Below, one piece after another: positions 56,172-64,000 of a stretch of DNA of 64,000 nucleotides. A model generated the notes under the pieces. The model made no database searches. It had not been told where the DNA came from and saw only the letters and a list, made by a program, of their open reading frames with translations. The stretch is from Chryseobacterium sp. SC28. GTDB taxonomy: Bacteria > Bacteroidota > Bacteroidia > Flavobacteriales > Weeksellaceae. The position numbers were made by a program, and so were the translations under genes. The stretch covers positions 1-64,000 of the forward strand of contig NZ_QOVY01000004.1 in NCBI RefSeq assembly GCF_003932955.1. The letters are read 5' to 3'. The first letter of the stretch is position 1. Each line of letters starts with the position of its first letter.

Positions 56172-56179
56172 TATCTTTG
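56172..56179 (+). promoter_or_regulatory. -7 box TATCTTTG for icmF
   Basis: TATCTTTG matches TAnnTTTG and ends 20 bases before the ATG at 56200. No -33 TTG is seen. Confidence 0.5.
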
Positions 56180-56199
56180 GAAACAATCGATAATAAGAA

Positions 56200-59100
56200 A
56201 TGGAAACCCAACCATATACTCCAAAAAACAAAGTAAGAATCGTAACCGCAGCCGCATTATTCGACGGTCACGATGCTGCCATCAACATTATGCGCCGCGT
56301 GATCCAAGCAACAGGTTGCGAAGTCATCCACCTGGGACACGACAAATCTGCTGAAGAAGTAGTGAACACAGCCATCCAAGAAGATGCCAACGCGATTGCA
56401 CTGACTTCCTATCAAGGCGGACACAACGAATATTTCAAATACATCTATGATCTCCTGAGAGAGAAAAACGCGCCGCAAATAAGGATTTTCGGAGGCGGCG
56501 GCGGCGTCATTCTTCCGGAAGAAATCGACGATCTGATGCGTTACGGAATCGATAGAATCTATTCTCCGGACGATGGGCGCGAGCTCGGATTGCAAGGGAT
56601 GATCAACGATTTGGTGAAAAAATCTGATTTCCCCACGGGCAAGGAAGTTGCCGTAGCGGATTTGGATACCATCAGTTTTGAAAATCCTTCAAGCATTGCC
56701 AAAATCATTTCTGCAGTAGAAAACTTCTCCGAAGAAAAACCGGATTTAGTAAAAGCAATCGACGAAAAATCAAAAAATTCCAATATTCCAATTGTCGGGA
56801 TCACGGGAACTGGCGGTGCCGGAAAATCTTCTTTGATCGATGAATTGGTAAGACGATTCTTGCGATCCAATCCCGATAAAAAAATGGCCATTATCTCTAT
56901 CGATCCTTCGAAAAAGAAAACCGGAGGGGCGCTTTTGGGAGACAGAATCCGTATGAACGCCATCAACGATCCACGAGTTTATATGCGCTCAATGGCGACG
57001 CGAGAAAACAACGTTTCGGTTTCGCCTTTTATTCATTCAGCATTAAATGTGTTGAAATTGGCTGACCCTGATATTATCATTTTGGAAACTTCTGGAATCG
57101 GACAATCCGGCTCGGAAGTTTCGGATTTTGCGGATATTTCTATGTACGTGATGACGCCAGAATACGGCGCATCGACTCAGTTGGAAAAAATCGATATGCT
57201 GGACTATGCAGATTTGGTTGCATTAAATAAATCCGACAAGCGCGGCGCTCTGGATGCGCTTCAGGCCGTGAAAAAACAGTTCCAACGAAACCACCTGTTG
57301 TGGGAAAGTCCGTTGGACGATATGCCCGTTTATGCAACAAAAGCTTCTCAGTTCAATGACCACGGTACCACTGAGTTATACAATCGATTAGTTGAGAAAG
57401 TTAATGAGAAATATTCTGATTTAAATTTGCGAGCTTTTGTGGAACAGGAAATTACCGAAGAAGTAACCATCATTCCTCCAAAAAGAGTTCGTTACCTTTC
57501 TGAAATTGTTGAAAACAACAAACAATACGACGCCAATGTTGAAAAACAGGCTGAGTTAGCCAGAAAAATGTATCACATAGAAGGAGTGAAAAAATTCCTT
57601 TCCAGTGAAACGTTGGATGCCGAATATCAAAAGGCTGAAAAAGAACTTCATCAAGACAATATCGACTTCCTGAAAACTTGGGATGATACGAAACAGGCTT
57701 TCCATAAAGAATTTTATTCTTATTTCGTTCGTGGAAAAGAAATCAAAGTCGAAACCTCAACGGAATCTTTATCTCATTTAAAAATCCCGAAAATCGCTTT
57801 ACCAAAATATACCGATTGGGGCGATTTGATTAAGTGGAAGGGTCAGGAAAATCTTCCGGGCGGATTTCCTTACACCGCCGGAATTTATCCGTTCAAAAGA
57901 ACCGGAGAAGACCCAACGCGAATGTTTGCTGGGGAAGGCGGCCCGGAAAGAACCAACAGAAGATTCCACTATGTTTCTGCGGAAATGGAGGCAAAACGGC
58001 TTTCGACAGCTTTTGATTCTGTCACTTTATACGGTCAAGATCCCGCTCTGCCACCCGATATTTATGGTAAAATCGGGAATGCGGGAGTTTCTATCGCCAC
58101 TTTGGATGATGCCAAAAAACTGTATTCCGGATTTGATTTGGTGAATCCAATGACGTCGGTTTCGATGACCATCAACGGACCTGCGCCAATGCTGCTGGCT
58201 TTTTTTATGAATGTGGCCATCGACCAAAATGTTGAAAAATATATTGCTGAACACAAGCTTGAAGCGAATGTTGAGAAAGCTTTAAAAGCGAAATTCGATG
58301 ACAAAGGTTTGGAAAGACCAAAATATAACGGCGAATTACCGCCGACGAACAACGGCTTGGGTTTAAAATTATTGGGACTGACCGGAGACGAAGTCATTCC
58401 GGCGGAAGCGTACGCAAAAATTAAAGATAAAACCATCGCGACCGTTCGAGGTACCGTTCAGGCGGATATTTTAAAAGAAGATCAGGCTCAGAATACTTGT
58501 ATTTTTTCCACAGAATTTGCCTTGAGATTGATGGGCGACGTTCAGGAATATTTTATCCAAGAAAAAGTCCGAAACTTCTACTCGGTTTCGATTTCCGGTT
58601 ATCACATTGCGGAAGCGGGTGCCAATCCGGTTTCTCAGTTGGCTTTTACGCTCGCAAATGGTTTCACTTACGTTGAATATTATCTGTCCAGAGGAATGGA
58701 CATCAACGATTTTGCCCCCAATTTATCATTTTTCTTTTCCAACGGAATCGACCCCGAATATTCGGTAATCGGCCGCGTGGCGAGGAAAATCTGGGCCAAA
58801 GCTATGAAATTCAAATATGGCGCAGACGAAAGAAGCCAGATGCTGAAATACCACATTCAAACTTCCGGCCGCTCGCTTCACGCTCAGGAAATTGATTTTA
58901 ATGATATCCGGACAACGCTTCAGGCGCTTTATGCCATCTATGACAATTGTAATTCACTCCACACGAATGCTTATGACGAAGCGATTACGACGCCGACTGA
59001 GCAATCCGTACGAAGAGCGATGGCAATCCAATTAATTATCAATAAAGAATTGGGTTTAGCGAAAAATGAAAATCCGCTTCAAGGTTCATTTATTATTGAG

Positions 59101-59547
59101 GAATTGACGGATTTGGTGGAAGAAGCGGTTTACGCAGAATTCGACAGAATCACAGAAAGAGGTGGCGTTTTGGGTGCGATGGAAACGATGTATCAACGTT
59201 CAAAAATTCAGGAAGAATCGATGCATTACGAGTGGTTGAAGCACACCGGAGAATATCCGATCATCGGCGTGAATACTTTCCTGGGAAAAGATGGGTCGCC
59301 CACGGTTCGTCCGGGAGAAGTGATCCGTTCGACTGAGGAAGAAAAGCAGGTTCAAATCAAAACGCTTCACAACTTCCAAGAAGCTAATGAAGACAAATCT
59401 GAAGCCGCTCTGAAAACCTTGCAACACGCTGCCATCAATCAGCAGAATCTGTTCAATGTGATGATGGATGCCGTGAAATACTGTTCGCTTGGGCAGATCA
59501 CCAATGCTTTGTTCGAAGTGGGTGGGAAGTATAGAAGGAACATGTAG
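56200..59547 (+). CDS. icmF: Fused isobutyryl-CoA mutase (IcmF-type: B12 domain, G-protein chaperone, mutase)
   Basis: IcmF isomerises acyl-CoAs such as isobutyryl-CoA and n-butyryl-CoA with adenosylcobalamin, and carries its own GTPase chaperone. The 1115-residue protein shows the full order. The B12-binding domain has FDGHDAAIN (residues 21-29, His24 as cobalt ligand) and GGGGG near 100. The G domain has P-loop GTGGAGKSS (about 203-211) and a NKSDKRG segment. A linker follows, then the mutase barrel from about 540 ([24 protein letters not shown]). The PFKR version of the active-site strand is characteristic of IcmF rather than methylmalonyl-CoA mutase, which has a Tyr-x-x-Met-Tyr type segment there. 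It stands alone, with REP palindromes downstream. Confidence 0.88.
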   Translation: METQPYTPKNKVRIVTAAALFDGHDAAINIMRRVIQATGCEVIHLGHDKSAEEVVNTAIQEDANAIALTSYQGGHNEYFKYIYDLLREKNAPQIRIFGGGGGVILPEEIDDLMRYGIDRIYSPDDGRELGLQGMINDLVKKSDFPTGKEVAVADLDTISFENPSSIAKIISAVENFSEEKPDLVKAIDEKSKNSNIPIVGITGTGGAGKSSLIDELVRRFLRSNPDKKMAIISIDPSKKKTGGALLGDRIRMNAINDPRVYMRSMATRENNVSVSPFIHSALNVLKLADPDIIILETSGIGQSGSEVSDFADISMYVMTPEYGASTQLEKIDMLDYADLVALNKSDKRGALDALQAVKKQFQRNHLLWESPLDDMPVYATKASQFNDHGTTELYNRLVEKVNEKYSDLNLRAFVEQEITEEVTIIPPKRVRYLSEIVENNKQYDANVEKQAELARKMYHIEGVKKFLSSETLDAEYQKAEKELHQDNIDFLKTWDDTKQAFHKEFYSYFVRGKEIKVETSTESLSHLKIPKIALPKYTDWGDLIKWKGQENLPGGFPYTAGIYPFKRTGEDPTRMFAGEGGPERTNRRFHYVSAEMEAKRLSTAFDSVTLYGQDPALPPDIYGKIGNAGVSIATLDDAKKLYSGFDLVNPMTSVSMTINGPAPMLLAFFMNVAIDQNVEKYIAEHKLEANVEKALKAKFDDKGLERPKYNGELPPTNNGLGLKLLGLTGDEVIPAEAYAKIKDKTIATVRGTVQADILKEDQAQNTCIFSTEFALRLMGDVQEYFIQEKVRNFYSVSISGYHIAEAGANPVSQLAFTLANGFTYVEYYLSRGMDINDFAPNLSFFFSNGIDPEYSVIGRVARKIWAKAMKFKYGADERSQMLKYHIQTSGRSLHAQEIDFNDIRTTLQALYAIYDNCNSLHTNAYDEAITTPTEQSVRRAMAIQLIINKELGLAKNENPLQGSFIIEELTDLVEEAVYAEFDRITERGGVLGAMETMYQRSKIQEESMHYEWLKHTGEYPIIGVNTFLGKDGSPTVRPGEVIRSTEEEKQVQIKTLHNFQEANEDKSEAALKTLQHAAINQQNLFNVMMDAVKYCSLGQITNALFEVGGKYRRNM

Positions 59548-59556
59548 GGTATATTC

Positions 59557-59769
59557 AAACCTTCAAGGTTTTGAAACCTTGATAGCAAACGGTCGAAAAT
59601 TCAAACCTTCAAGGTTTTTGAAACCTTGAAGGTTTAATTGAAAACAAAACACACAGCAAACGATTTCAAACCTTCAAGGTTTTTGAAACCTTGAAGGTTT
59701 AATTAAACGAAACACACAGCAAACGGTCGAAAATTCAAACCTTCAAGGTTTTTGAAACCTTGAAGGTTT
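59557..59769. repeat. Array of four REP-like palindromes
   Basis: Units lie at 59557-59582 (shortened), 59603-59635, 59668-59700 and 59737-59769. Each full 33-base unit has the arm AAACCTTCAAGGTTT, a TTG centre and the perfectly complementary arm AAACCTTGAAGGTTT. Each arm is also nearly self-complementary. The spacers are related: AGCAAACGGTCGAAAATTC occurs before units 2 and 4, and ACACACAGCAAACG before units 3 and 4, so a unit of about 65-69 bases has been duplicated. The array ends 20 bases before a RAYT transposase gene, the usual mobilising partner of REP elements. Confidence 0.9.
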
Positions 59770-59789
59770 AATAAAAAAATAATTGAAAA

Positions 59790-60404
59790 ATGAACAACAA
59801 ACCTCTTCTTGAAGCGGGTAAATATTATCACATTTACAACAGAGGAAATAATGGTCAGGATATTTTTTTTGACATCAAAAATTACACCTTTTTCCTGAAT
59901 AGGTATGACCAATACCTTTCCCCTTTTTGTGATACAATTGCTTGGGTCTTATTAAAAAATCATTTTCATATTTTGGTTTATGTGAAACCTTTCGAAGAGA
60001 TAAATCTCGACAAACTAGAATATACCGCCACCGAATTTCCTAAAAAAATAGATATCCATTTGCAATTTGGACATTTTTTCAATTCTTATGCAAAAGCAAT
60101 TAACAAACGGTACAACAGAACGGGAAGTTTATTTGAAAAAAACTTTGAAAGAAAAGAAGTTCATTCTATAGATTATTTTAAAAAGCTCATCCATTATATT
60201 CATTTCAATCCGGTAAAACATAGTTTTACGCAACAAATTTGGGATTATCCTTGGAGTTCTTATGGAAGTATCATCTCACATAAACCAACAAAATTGAATC
60301 GGAAATTTGTAACAGAACTTTTTAAAAACCAAGAAGAATTTAAACTATATCATTCAGAACCAAAAGATTATGAGGACATCATAGACCTCATTATTGAGTT
60401 TTAA
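59790..60404 (+). CDS. REP-associated tyrosine transposase (RAYT, Y1_Tnp family)
   Basis: The 204-residue protein belongs to the IS200-like single-strand transposases of the REP-associated class. It starts PLLEAGKYYHIYNRGNNGQDIF, has the metal-binding HUH motif as HFHILV (His58 and His60), and has candidate catalytic tyrosines in FFNSYAKAINKRYNR (Tyr100, Tyr108). A RAYT-type end follows with YIHFNPVKHSF. Such proteins bind and cleave REP palindromes and are usually domesticated rather than self-mobile. Four matching palindromes lie directly upstream, and no IS ends are seen. It probably spread or still maintains these repeats. The frame is intact. Confidence 0.9.
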   Translation: MNNKPLLEAGKYYHIYNRGNNGQDIFFDIKNYTFFLNRYDQYLSPFCDTIAWVLLKNHFHILVYVKPFEEINLDKLEYTATEFPKKIDIHLQFGHFFNSYAKAINKRYNRTGSLFEKNFERKEVHSIDYFKKLIHYIHFNPVKHSFTQQIWDYPWSSYGSIISHKPTKLNRKFVTELFKNQEEFKLYHSEPKDYEDIIDLIIEF

Positions 60405-60478
60405 CATCAAAGTTCCAACGGTTTTCCTTAATTTGATCTGGTTTCATTTTTGATTTGTATTCAAGTACAAGACAATTT

Positions 60479-61684
60479 ATGAAACTCAAATCTCCCGAAC
60501 CGTTCTGGCTCGTCAAAGACGGCTTTAAACATTCTTATCCTTCCCTTAGAGCAGACATCCAAACCGAAATCCTCATCATCGGTGGCGGAATCACGGGTTC
60601 TCTTCTGGCGCATCAAATGATCAAAGATGGTTTTAAAACTGTTTTGGTGGATCGGAGAGAAATCGGGAACGGAAGTACGAGCGCCACAACATCAATGCTG
60701 CAGTACGAAATTGATGTTCCGCTTTTCCGACTCTCAGAAATGATCGGGAAAGAAGGCGCGGAAAAAGCGTATTGGGCGTGTTACGATTCTATTGATACTT
60801 TAGGAAAGATTTCAAAACAGATAAAGTCCGAATGCGGTTTCAAGAAAAAGGAATCACTTTATTTTGCGGCTTTCAAAAAAGATGTTCCGGATTTGAAAAA
60901 GGAATTTGAAGCCAGAAACGCAGCGAAGTTTCCTGTAAAATGGCTTTCAGCAGACGAAATTGGCAAGACATTTAAAATCGAAAATACCTTTGGCGGCATT
61001 CTATCGGAACAAGGCGGAAGCATCGACGCATTTTGTCTGGCGCACGATATTCTTCATTACAATTATAAAAAAAGTTTGCAGATTTTCGACAAAACCGATG
61101 TTATCAAATTCGATTATAAAAAAAATGGCGTCATAGCAACCACAGAATTTGGAAACAAAATAAAAGCAAAAAAAGTGATATTCTGTAACGGTTTCGAAAG
61201 TACAGAAATCATCAAAGACAATTTTGTAAAACTCCTTTCCACGTACGCCATCGTGGGCGAACAAAATGAAAAAAATCACAAAGAACTGAATGATCTTTTG
61301 GTCTGGAATACAGCCAAACCTTACATCTATATGCGGACAACCGATGATAACAGAATCCTGATTGGTGGTGAAGATGAAGAGTTCGTGAATGCTGAAAAAC
61401 GGGATTCTTTGCTTCAGGAAAAGGAGCAAAAACTCGTCAAGAAATTAGATAAATATTTACCAAAAAATGATTTCCGAACCGATTTTGTTTGGGCCGGAAC
61501 TTTTGGAGAGACCGACGACGGCTTGCCCTACATCGGCGCGCATCCCGATTTTCCGAGTGCTTATTTTGTCTTGGGATTTGGTGGCAATGGGATTACCTTT
61601 TCGGTGATTGGGATGGAAATGGCTTCTCAGTTTTTGAAAGGTCAAAAGCACGAATTATCGCAATATTTCAGATTCAGAAGATAA
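60479..61684 (+). CDS. FAD-dependent oxidoreductase (DAO family)
   Basis: The 401-residue protein has the N-terminal FAD-binding Rossmann motif EILIIGGGITGSLLAHQM followed by the Asp that binds ribose (VLVDRREIGNGST). Its C-terminal FAD contact segment is GFGGNGITFSVIGMEMA. This is the D-amino-acid oxidase/glycine oxidase-like (DadA) group, oxidising an amine or amino acid with transfer of electrons to oxygen or quinone. The substrate cannot be told. I chose the ATG at 60479; an in-frame TTG-type start at 60455 adds eight residues. No functional neighbours are evident. Confidence 0.85.
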   Translation: MKLKSPEPFWLVKDGFKHSYPSLRADIQTEILIIGGGITGSLLAHQMIKDGFKTVLVDRREIGNGSTSATTSMLQYEIDVPLFRLSEMIGKEGAEKAYWACYDSIDTLGKISKQIKSECGFKKKESLYFAAFKKDVPDLKKEFEARNAAKFPVKWLSADEIGKTFKIENTFGGILSEQGGSIDAFCLAHDILHYNYKKSLQIFDKTDVIKFDYKKNGVIATTEFGNKIKAKKVIFCNGFESTEIIKDNFVKLLSTYAIVGEQNEKNHKELNDLLVWNTAKPYIYMRTTDDNRILIGGEDEEFVNAEKRDSLLQEKEQKLVKKLDKYLPKNDFRTDFVWAGTFGETDDGLPYIGAHPDFPSAYFVLGFGGNGITFSVIGMEMASQFLKGQKHELSQYFRFRR

Positions 61685-61743
61685 TTGATGAGAAAATATA
61701 GCCTATCATTTTAATATTTAACTTTGATAAAAACTTAACTGAT

Positions 61744-62199
61744 ATGAAATCACTTTTCACAATACTTTCTTTAATCATATTTTCCTCTTCTGCGAACGCT
61801 CAGAATAAAAATTTTGACCATAAACTTGCAGATTCTCTCGGTGCGGACCAGTACGGAATGAAAGTCTATTACCTCGTAATTCTCAAAAAAGGGAAAACCG
61901 AGATGACCGACAAGAGCAAAAAATCTGAATTGATGAGAGGGCATATGGACAACATCCGAAAATTGGCTAAAGATGGAAAACTGATCGTCGCGGGTCCAAT
62001 GTTTGAAGAAAATGAAAATCATTACAACGGCATCTTCATTCTGGACGCGAAAACTAAAGCAGAAGCAGAAAGTTTGGTGCTGACAGATCCTTCTGTAAAA
62101 TCCGGAATTTTTGCCGCAGAACTTTATAAATGGTACGGCTCGGCGGCGCTCCCGCTCTATCTAAAGTCGCACGATAAGATTACCAAAAACAGTTTTTAA
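61744..62199 (+). CDS. Secreted YciI-like (YCII-related) domain protein
   Basis: The 151-residue protein begins with a clear signal peptide (MKSLFTILSLIIFSSSANAQ), and the mature part is a YCII-related ferredoxin-like alpha/beta domain (YYLVILKKGK, RGHMDNIRKLAKDGKLIVAGPM, GIFILDAKTKAEAE). Most YciI proteins are cytoplasmic; a periplasmic form is common in Bacteroidota. A conserved His and Asp form a putative active site in the family, and His is present in RGHMDN. The function is unknown. It lies 59 bases after the oxidoreductase gene on the same strand. Confidence 0.8.
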   Translation: MKSLFTILSLIIFSSSANAQNKNFDHKLADSLGADQYGMKVYYLVILKKGKTEMTDKSKKSELMRGHMDNIRKLAKDGKLIVAGPMFEENENHYNGIFILDAKTKAEAESLVLTDPSVKSGIFAAELYKWYGSAALPLYLKSHDKITKNSF

Positions 62200-62261
62200 A
62201 AACCAAAAAATAGTGTCTTCGACATTTAACTTCAATGGATTTTTCTTTGTGCCTTCGTTGA

Positions 62262-63515
62262 TTAATCTCCAGAATTAATATTTGCAGAATCTGTTTCAGC
62301 AGCAACATTTAGGTTCATCGTGCTGTTGAATTTTTCCATCTCGAACGGGAAATCTTCAAACAATCCCGATAGCGCCAAAGCAGAATATACTTTCCCCGAA
62401 TATTTGTTTCCAATAGCAATGATCGTAACCTTGGATTTCAAAAGATGTGCAAAAACCGAATTGGTGCCGTGCCACCAGCCGTTGTGATAAGTGAGTTTTT
62501 CGCCATTGTCGAAATTCTTCATCCTAAATCCCAAACCATAATTGTTGATCCCTTGCTTCTCATTGCTGTAAGGTTCGAAAATCTTAGCTTTCAGTTGCGG
62601 TTTCAGGAAATCTTTGGAATATAATGCGACCGAAAAATTAAGCAAATCTCTTGGCGTGGTGTAAACGTTTTTGTCGCCGTAGATCAAATCGAGATTATCC
62701 AACGGATAAAGTCTATAACCGCTAAAAAATGATTGTGAAGCAGTGGGGATATCTTTCTTTTGGAAAATGAAAGTATGAGCCATCTTCAAAGGTTTGAAAA
62801 GGATTTCCTGCATTGCCTCGGGGAATGGCGTTGCCGTCACTTTTTCTACGATCAAAGCGAGAAGTGCAAAATTGGTATTGCAGTACATAAATCCAGTGTT
62901 GGACGGTCTTGCCAGATCCGGCTTGTACTTGATGAGCATATCCACAACATCTTGGTTGCTGAGAAATTCCTTCTTCAATTCTTCCGGAGCCGGCTTTATG
63001 CTTTGATCAAAATGCTCGTATTTTGGAAGTCCGCTTCTTTGTGATAACAAACTAAAAACGGTAATTTCAGGATAAGGAAATTCTGGGAAAAATTTAGTGA
63101 CGTTATCTTCGAGTTTCAGTTTTCCGGCTTCCACCAATTTTAAAACTGCCATTGCCGTCATTGTTTTGCTGACGGATGCCACGTGAAGTGGTGTCTTCGC
63201 ATCGATTGGCATTCCACCGTTTTCTCTGCCAAATCCGCGGTATTTTTCGAAGATAATTCTATTTCCTTTGGCAACGAGCAGACCACCGCTGAGATCTCCT
63301 TCTACCCATACTTTTTGATAATAATTATTAATCTGTGGCAAAATGGAAGTTTGATTGGGCAGGGTCAAATCCTTTGCCTCAAAAACTTTGTTCAGATCTA
63401 CGTTGCCGTAGTTGGGAAGTTTGGAGGTGTACGATGCTGCAGATTCTTTTTCTTTTTTGCAGGCGAAAACGGCTAACACGGTAAAAACGGGAACTATAAT
63501 TTTTCTAAAATTCAT
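62262..63515 (-). CDS. Serine hydrolase lipoprotein (class C beta-lactamase/PBP-like)
   Basis: The 417-residue product begins with a lipoprotein signal ending VFAC, with Cys19 as the lipid anchor. The catalytic SxxK motif is SVSK at residues 114-117. The YxN motif appears as YCN in GFMYCNTNF, and an HxG-type third motif is in YHNGWWHGTNS. This is the AmpC/esterase/D-aminopeptidase superfamily (COG1680), usually peptidases or esterases rather than true beta-lactamases. I chose the ATG at 63515 because it begins a normal lipoprotein signal; a longer frame start at 63545 is less likely. It is convergent with the YciI gene and stands alone. Confidence 0.87.
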   Translation of the reverse strand: MNFRKIIVPVFTVLAVFACKKEKESAASYTSKLPNYGNVDLNKVFEAKDLTLPNQTSILPQINNYYQKVWVEGDLSGGLLVAKGNRIIFEKYRGFGRENGGMPIDAKTPLHVASVSKTMTAMAVLKLVEAGKLKLEDNVTKFFPEFPYPEITVFSLLSQRSGLPKYEHFDQSIKPAPEELKKEFLSNQDVVDMLIKYKPDLARPSNTGFMYCNTNFALLALIVEKVTATPFPEAMQEILFKPLKMAHTFIFQKKDIPTASQSFFSGYRLYPLDNLDLIYGDKNVYTTPRDLLNFSVALYSKDFLKPQLKAKIFEPYSNEKQGINNYGLGFRMKNFDNGEKLTYHNGWWHGTNSVFAHLLKSKVTIIAIGNKYSGKVYSALALSGLFEDFPFEMEKFNSTMNLNVAAETDSANINSGD

Positions 63516-63605
63516 TAGGATTCCAAACTTCGTTGAGGCACGCAAGTTAACATAAAATGAAATTTTGACCGAGCGGAATTGTCTTAAGATTTGTTAAAAA
63601 TAAAC

Positions 63606-64000
63606 TTAAAAATCGGTTAATATTTTGTCAACGATCACTTGCGCCAACTTGGTCTTACTCTGGTACGTCCAACCAGCAATATGCGGTGTAACAATCACTT
63701 TTTCAGAATCCAAAAGAAATTGCAAATCCTGATTTTCTCCTGTGCTGAGCGAAGTCGAAGTATCGAGGTTTTCAAATGATGACTTTTCATATTCCAAAAC
63801 ATCCAGGCAAGCACCCAAAATTTTTCCAGATTTGATGGCTTCTACCAACGCTTTTGTCTTCACATTTTTCCCTCTCGCCGTATTAATGAAATAAAAATTC
63901 TTATTTATTTTGGAAATAAAATATTCATCAATCAAATAATGTGTTTCGGAAGTCAAAGGAATATGAAGACTCAAAACATCTGATCTTCTTTGAAGTTCTT
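63606..64000 (-). CDS. D-2-hydroxyacid dehydrogenase, partial (3' end only)
   Basis: The window edge cuts the 5' part of this gene; the last 131 residues are visible. The frame reads RSDVLSLHIPLTSETHYLI, then INTARGKNVK and the catalytic-His segment VTPHIAGWT, which identify the NAD-dependent D-isomer 2-hydroxyacid dehydrogenase family (phosphoglycerate dehydrogenase or lactate/glyoxylate reductase type). A variable region between GACLDVLEYEKSSFENL and LQFLLDSEKV contains the residues DTSTSLSTGE, encoded by a repeat-like DNA segment at 63740-63766. The substrate cannot be told from the fragment. Confidence 0.85.
   Translation of the reverse strand, partial: ELQRRSDVLSLHIPLTSETHYLIDEYFISKINKNFYFINTARGKNVKTKALVEAIKSGKILGACLDVLEYEKSSFENLDTSTSLSTGENQDLQFLLDSEKVIVTPHIAGWTYQSKTKLAQVIVDKILTDF
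63740..63766. repeat. Short dispersed-type repeat inside a coding gene
   Basis: The segment CTGTGCTGAGCGAAGTCGAA and the following GTATCGA read DTSTSLSTGE in the frame of the dehydrogenase. This sequence resembles short repeats spread through many flavobacterial genomes, here captured in frame in a surface loop. No second copy was found in the window. Confidence 0.45.

Noticed and set aside
59557-59769. Regular repeats that could suggest a CRISPR array
   Set aside because: The spacers are related to each other rather than unique, the repeats are perfect palindromes, and no cas genes are present. REP elements with a RAYT explain them better.

Overview
The window looks like chromosome from a member of the Bacteroidota, class Flavobacteriia, most likely a Chryseobacterium-like member of the Weeksellaceae. 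The evidence is the repeated promoter element TAnnTTTG upstream of many genes, two secreted proteins with type IX secretion (T9SS) C-terminal sorting domains, a PorZ homologue, almost no Shine-Dalgarno sequences, and flavobacterial ribosomal protein variants. The genus is an inference from protein character, because no search was possible. No prophage, plasmid, CRISPR array or large island is visible; this is mostly core chromosome.

Layout. 139-4413 (minus): a small unknown gene, a BadF/BadG sugar kinase, malic enzyme (maeB) and ruvA. 4676-9262 (plus): a GtrA-family membrane protein and a PlsC-type acyltransferase, then an MFS sugar transporter, a ROK kinase and a DUF3810 membrane metalloprotease-like protein in overlapping order. 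9549-12882: the phosphate uptake operon pstSCAB, without phoU. 13289-14626: an Mpl/MurC-type ligase. 14818-20761: tyrosine catabolism (homogentisate dioxygenase, 4-hydroxyphenylpyruvate dioxygenase, fumarylacetoacetase) with a CoA-transferase and a flavin reductase. 20966-28006: ABC exporter, truA, a small membrane protein, phosphodiesterase, Smr protein, esterase, DUF1398 protein, dapA and a zinc-ribbon methyltransferase. 28087-32763: a four-gene operon of a split 5'-nucleotidase (C-terminal domain gene first), porZ and recO. 32862-34371: tRNA-Cys, an unassigned structured element and a ribBA-type gene whose GTP cyclohydrolase half looks inactive.

34484-52017 (minus) is the ribosomal superlocus. 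The str operon (rpsL, rpsG, fusA, rpsJ) has its own consensus promoter and terminator. The S10-spc-alpha operon (rplC to rplQ, including secY, infA, rpmJ and rpoA) starts from a second consensus promoter with a foldable leader and ends in a strong terminator. rpsJ therefore sits in the str operon, and tuf is absent from this locus.

52238-64000 carries dps, a polytopic GT-C-like protein, a secreted leucine-rich-repeat protein, the fused acyl-CoA mutase icmF, an array of four REP-like palindromes next to a RAYT transposase, an FAD oxidoreductase, a secreted YciI-like protein, a serine-hydrolase lipoprotein and a partial D-2-hydroxyacid dehydrogenase that contains a repeat-derived insertion.

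The most interesting non-coding signals are the REP/RAYT module (59557-59769 plus 59790-60404), the multi-helix element at 33041-33158, the S10 leader hairpin at 48360-48419, the long inverted repeat inside the spc operon at 41893-41955, and a possible antisense small RNA ending at 9261.
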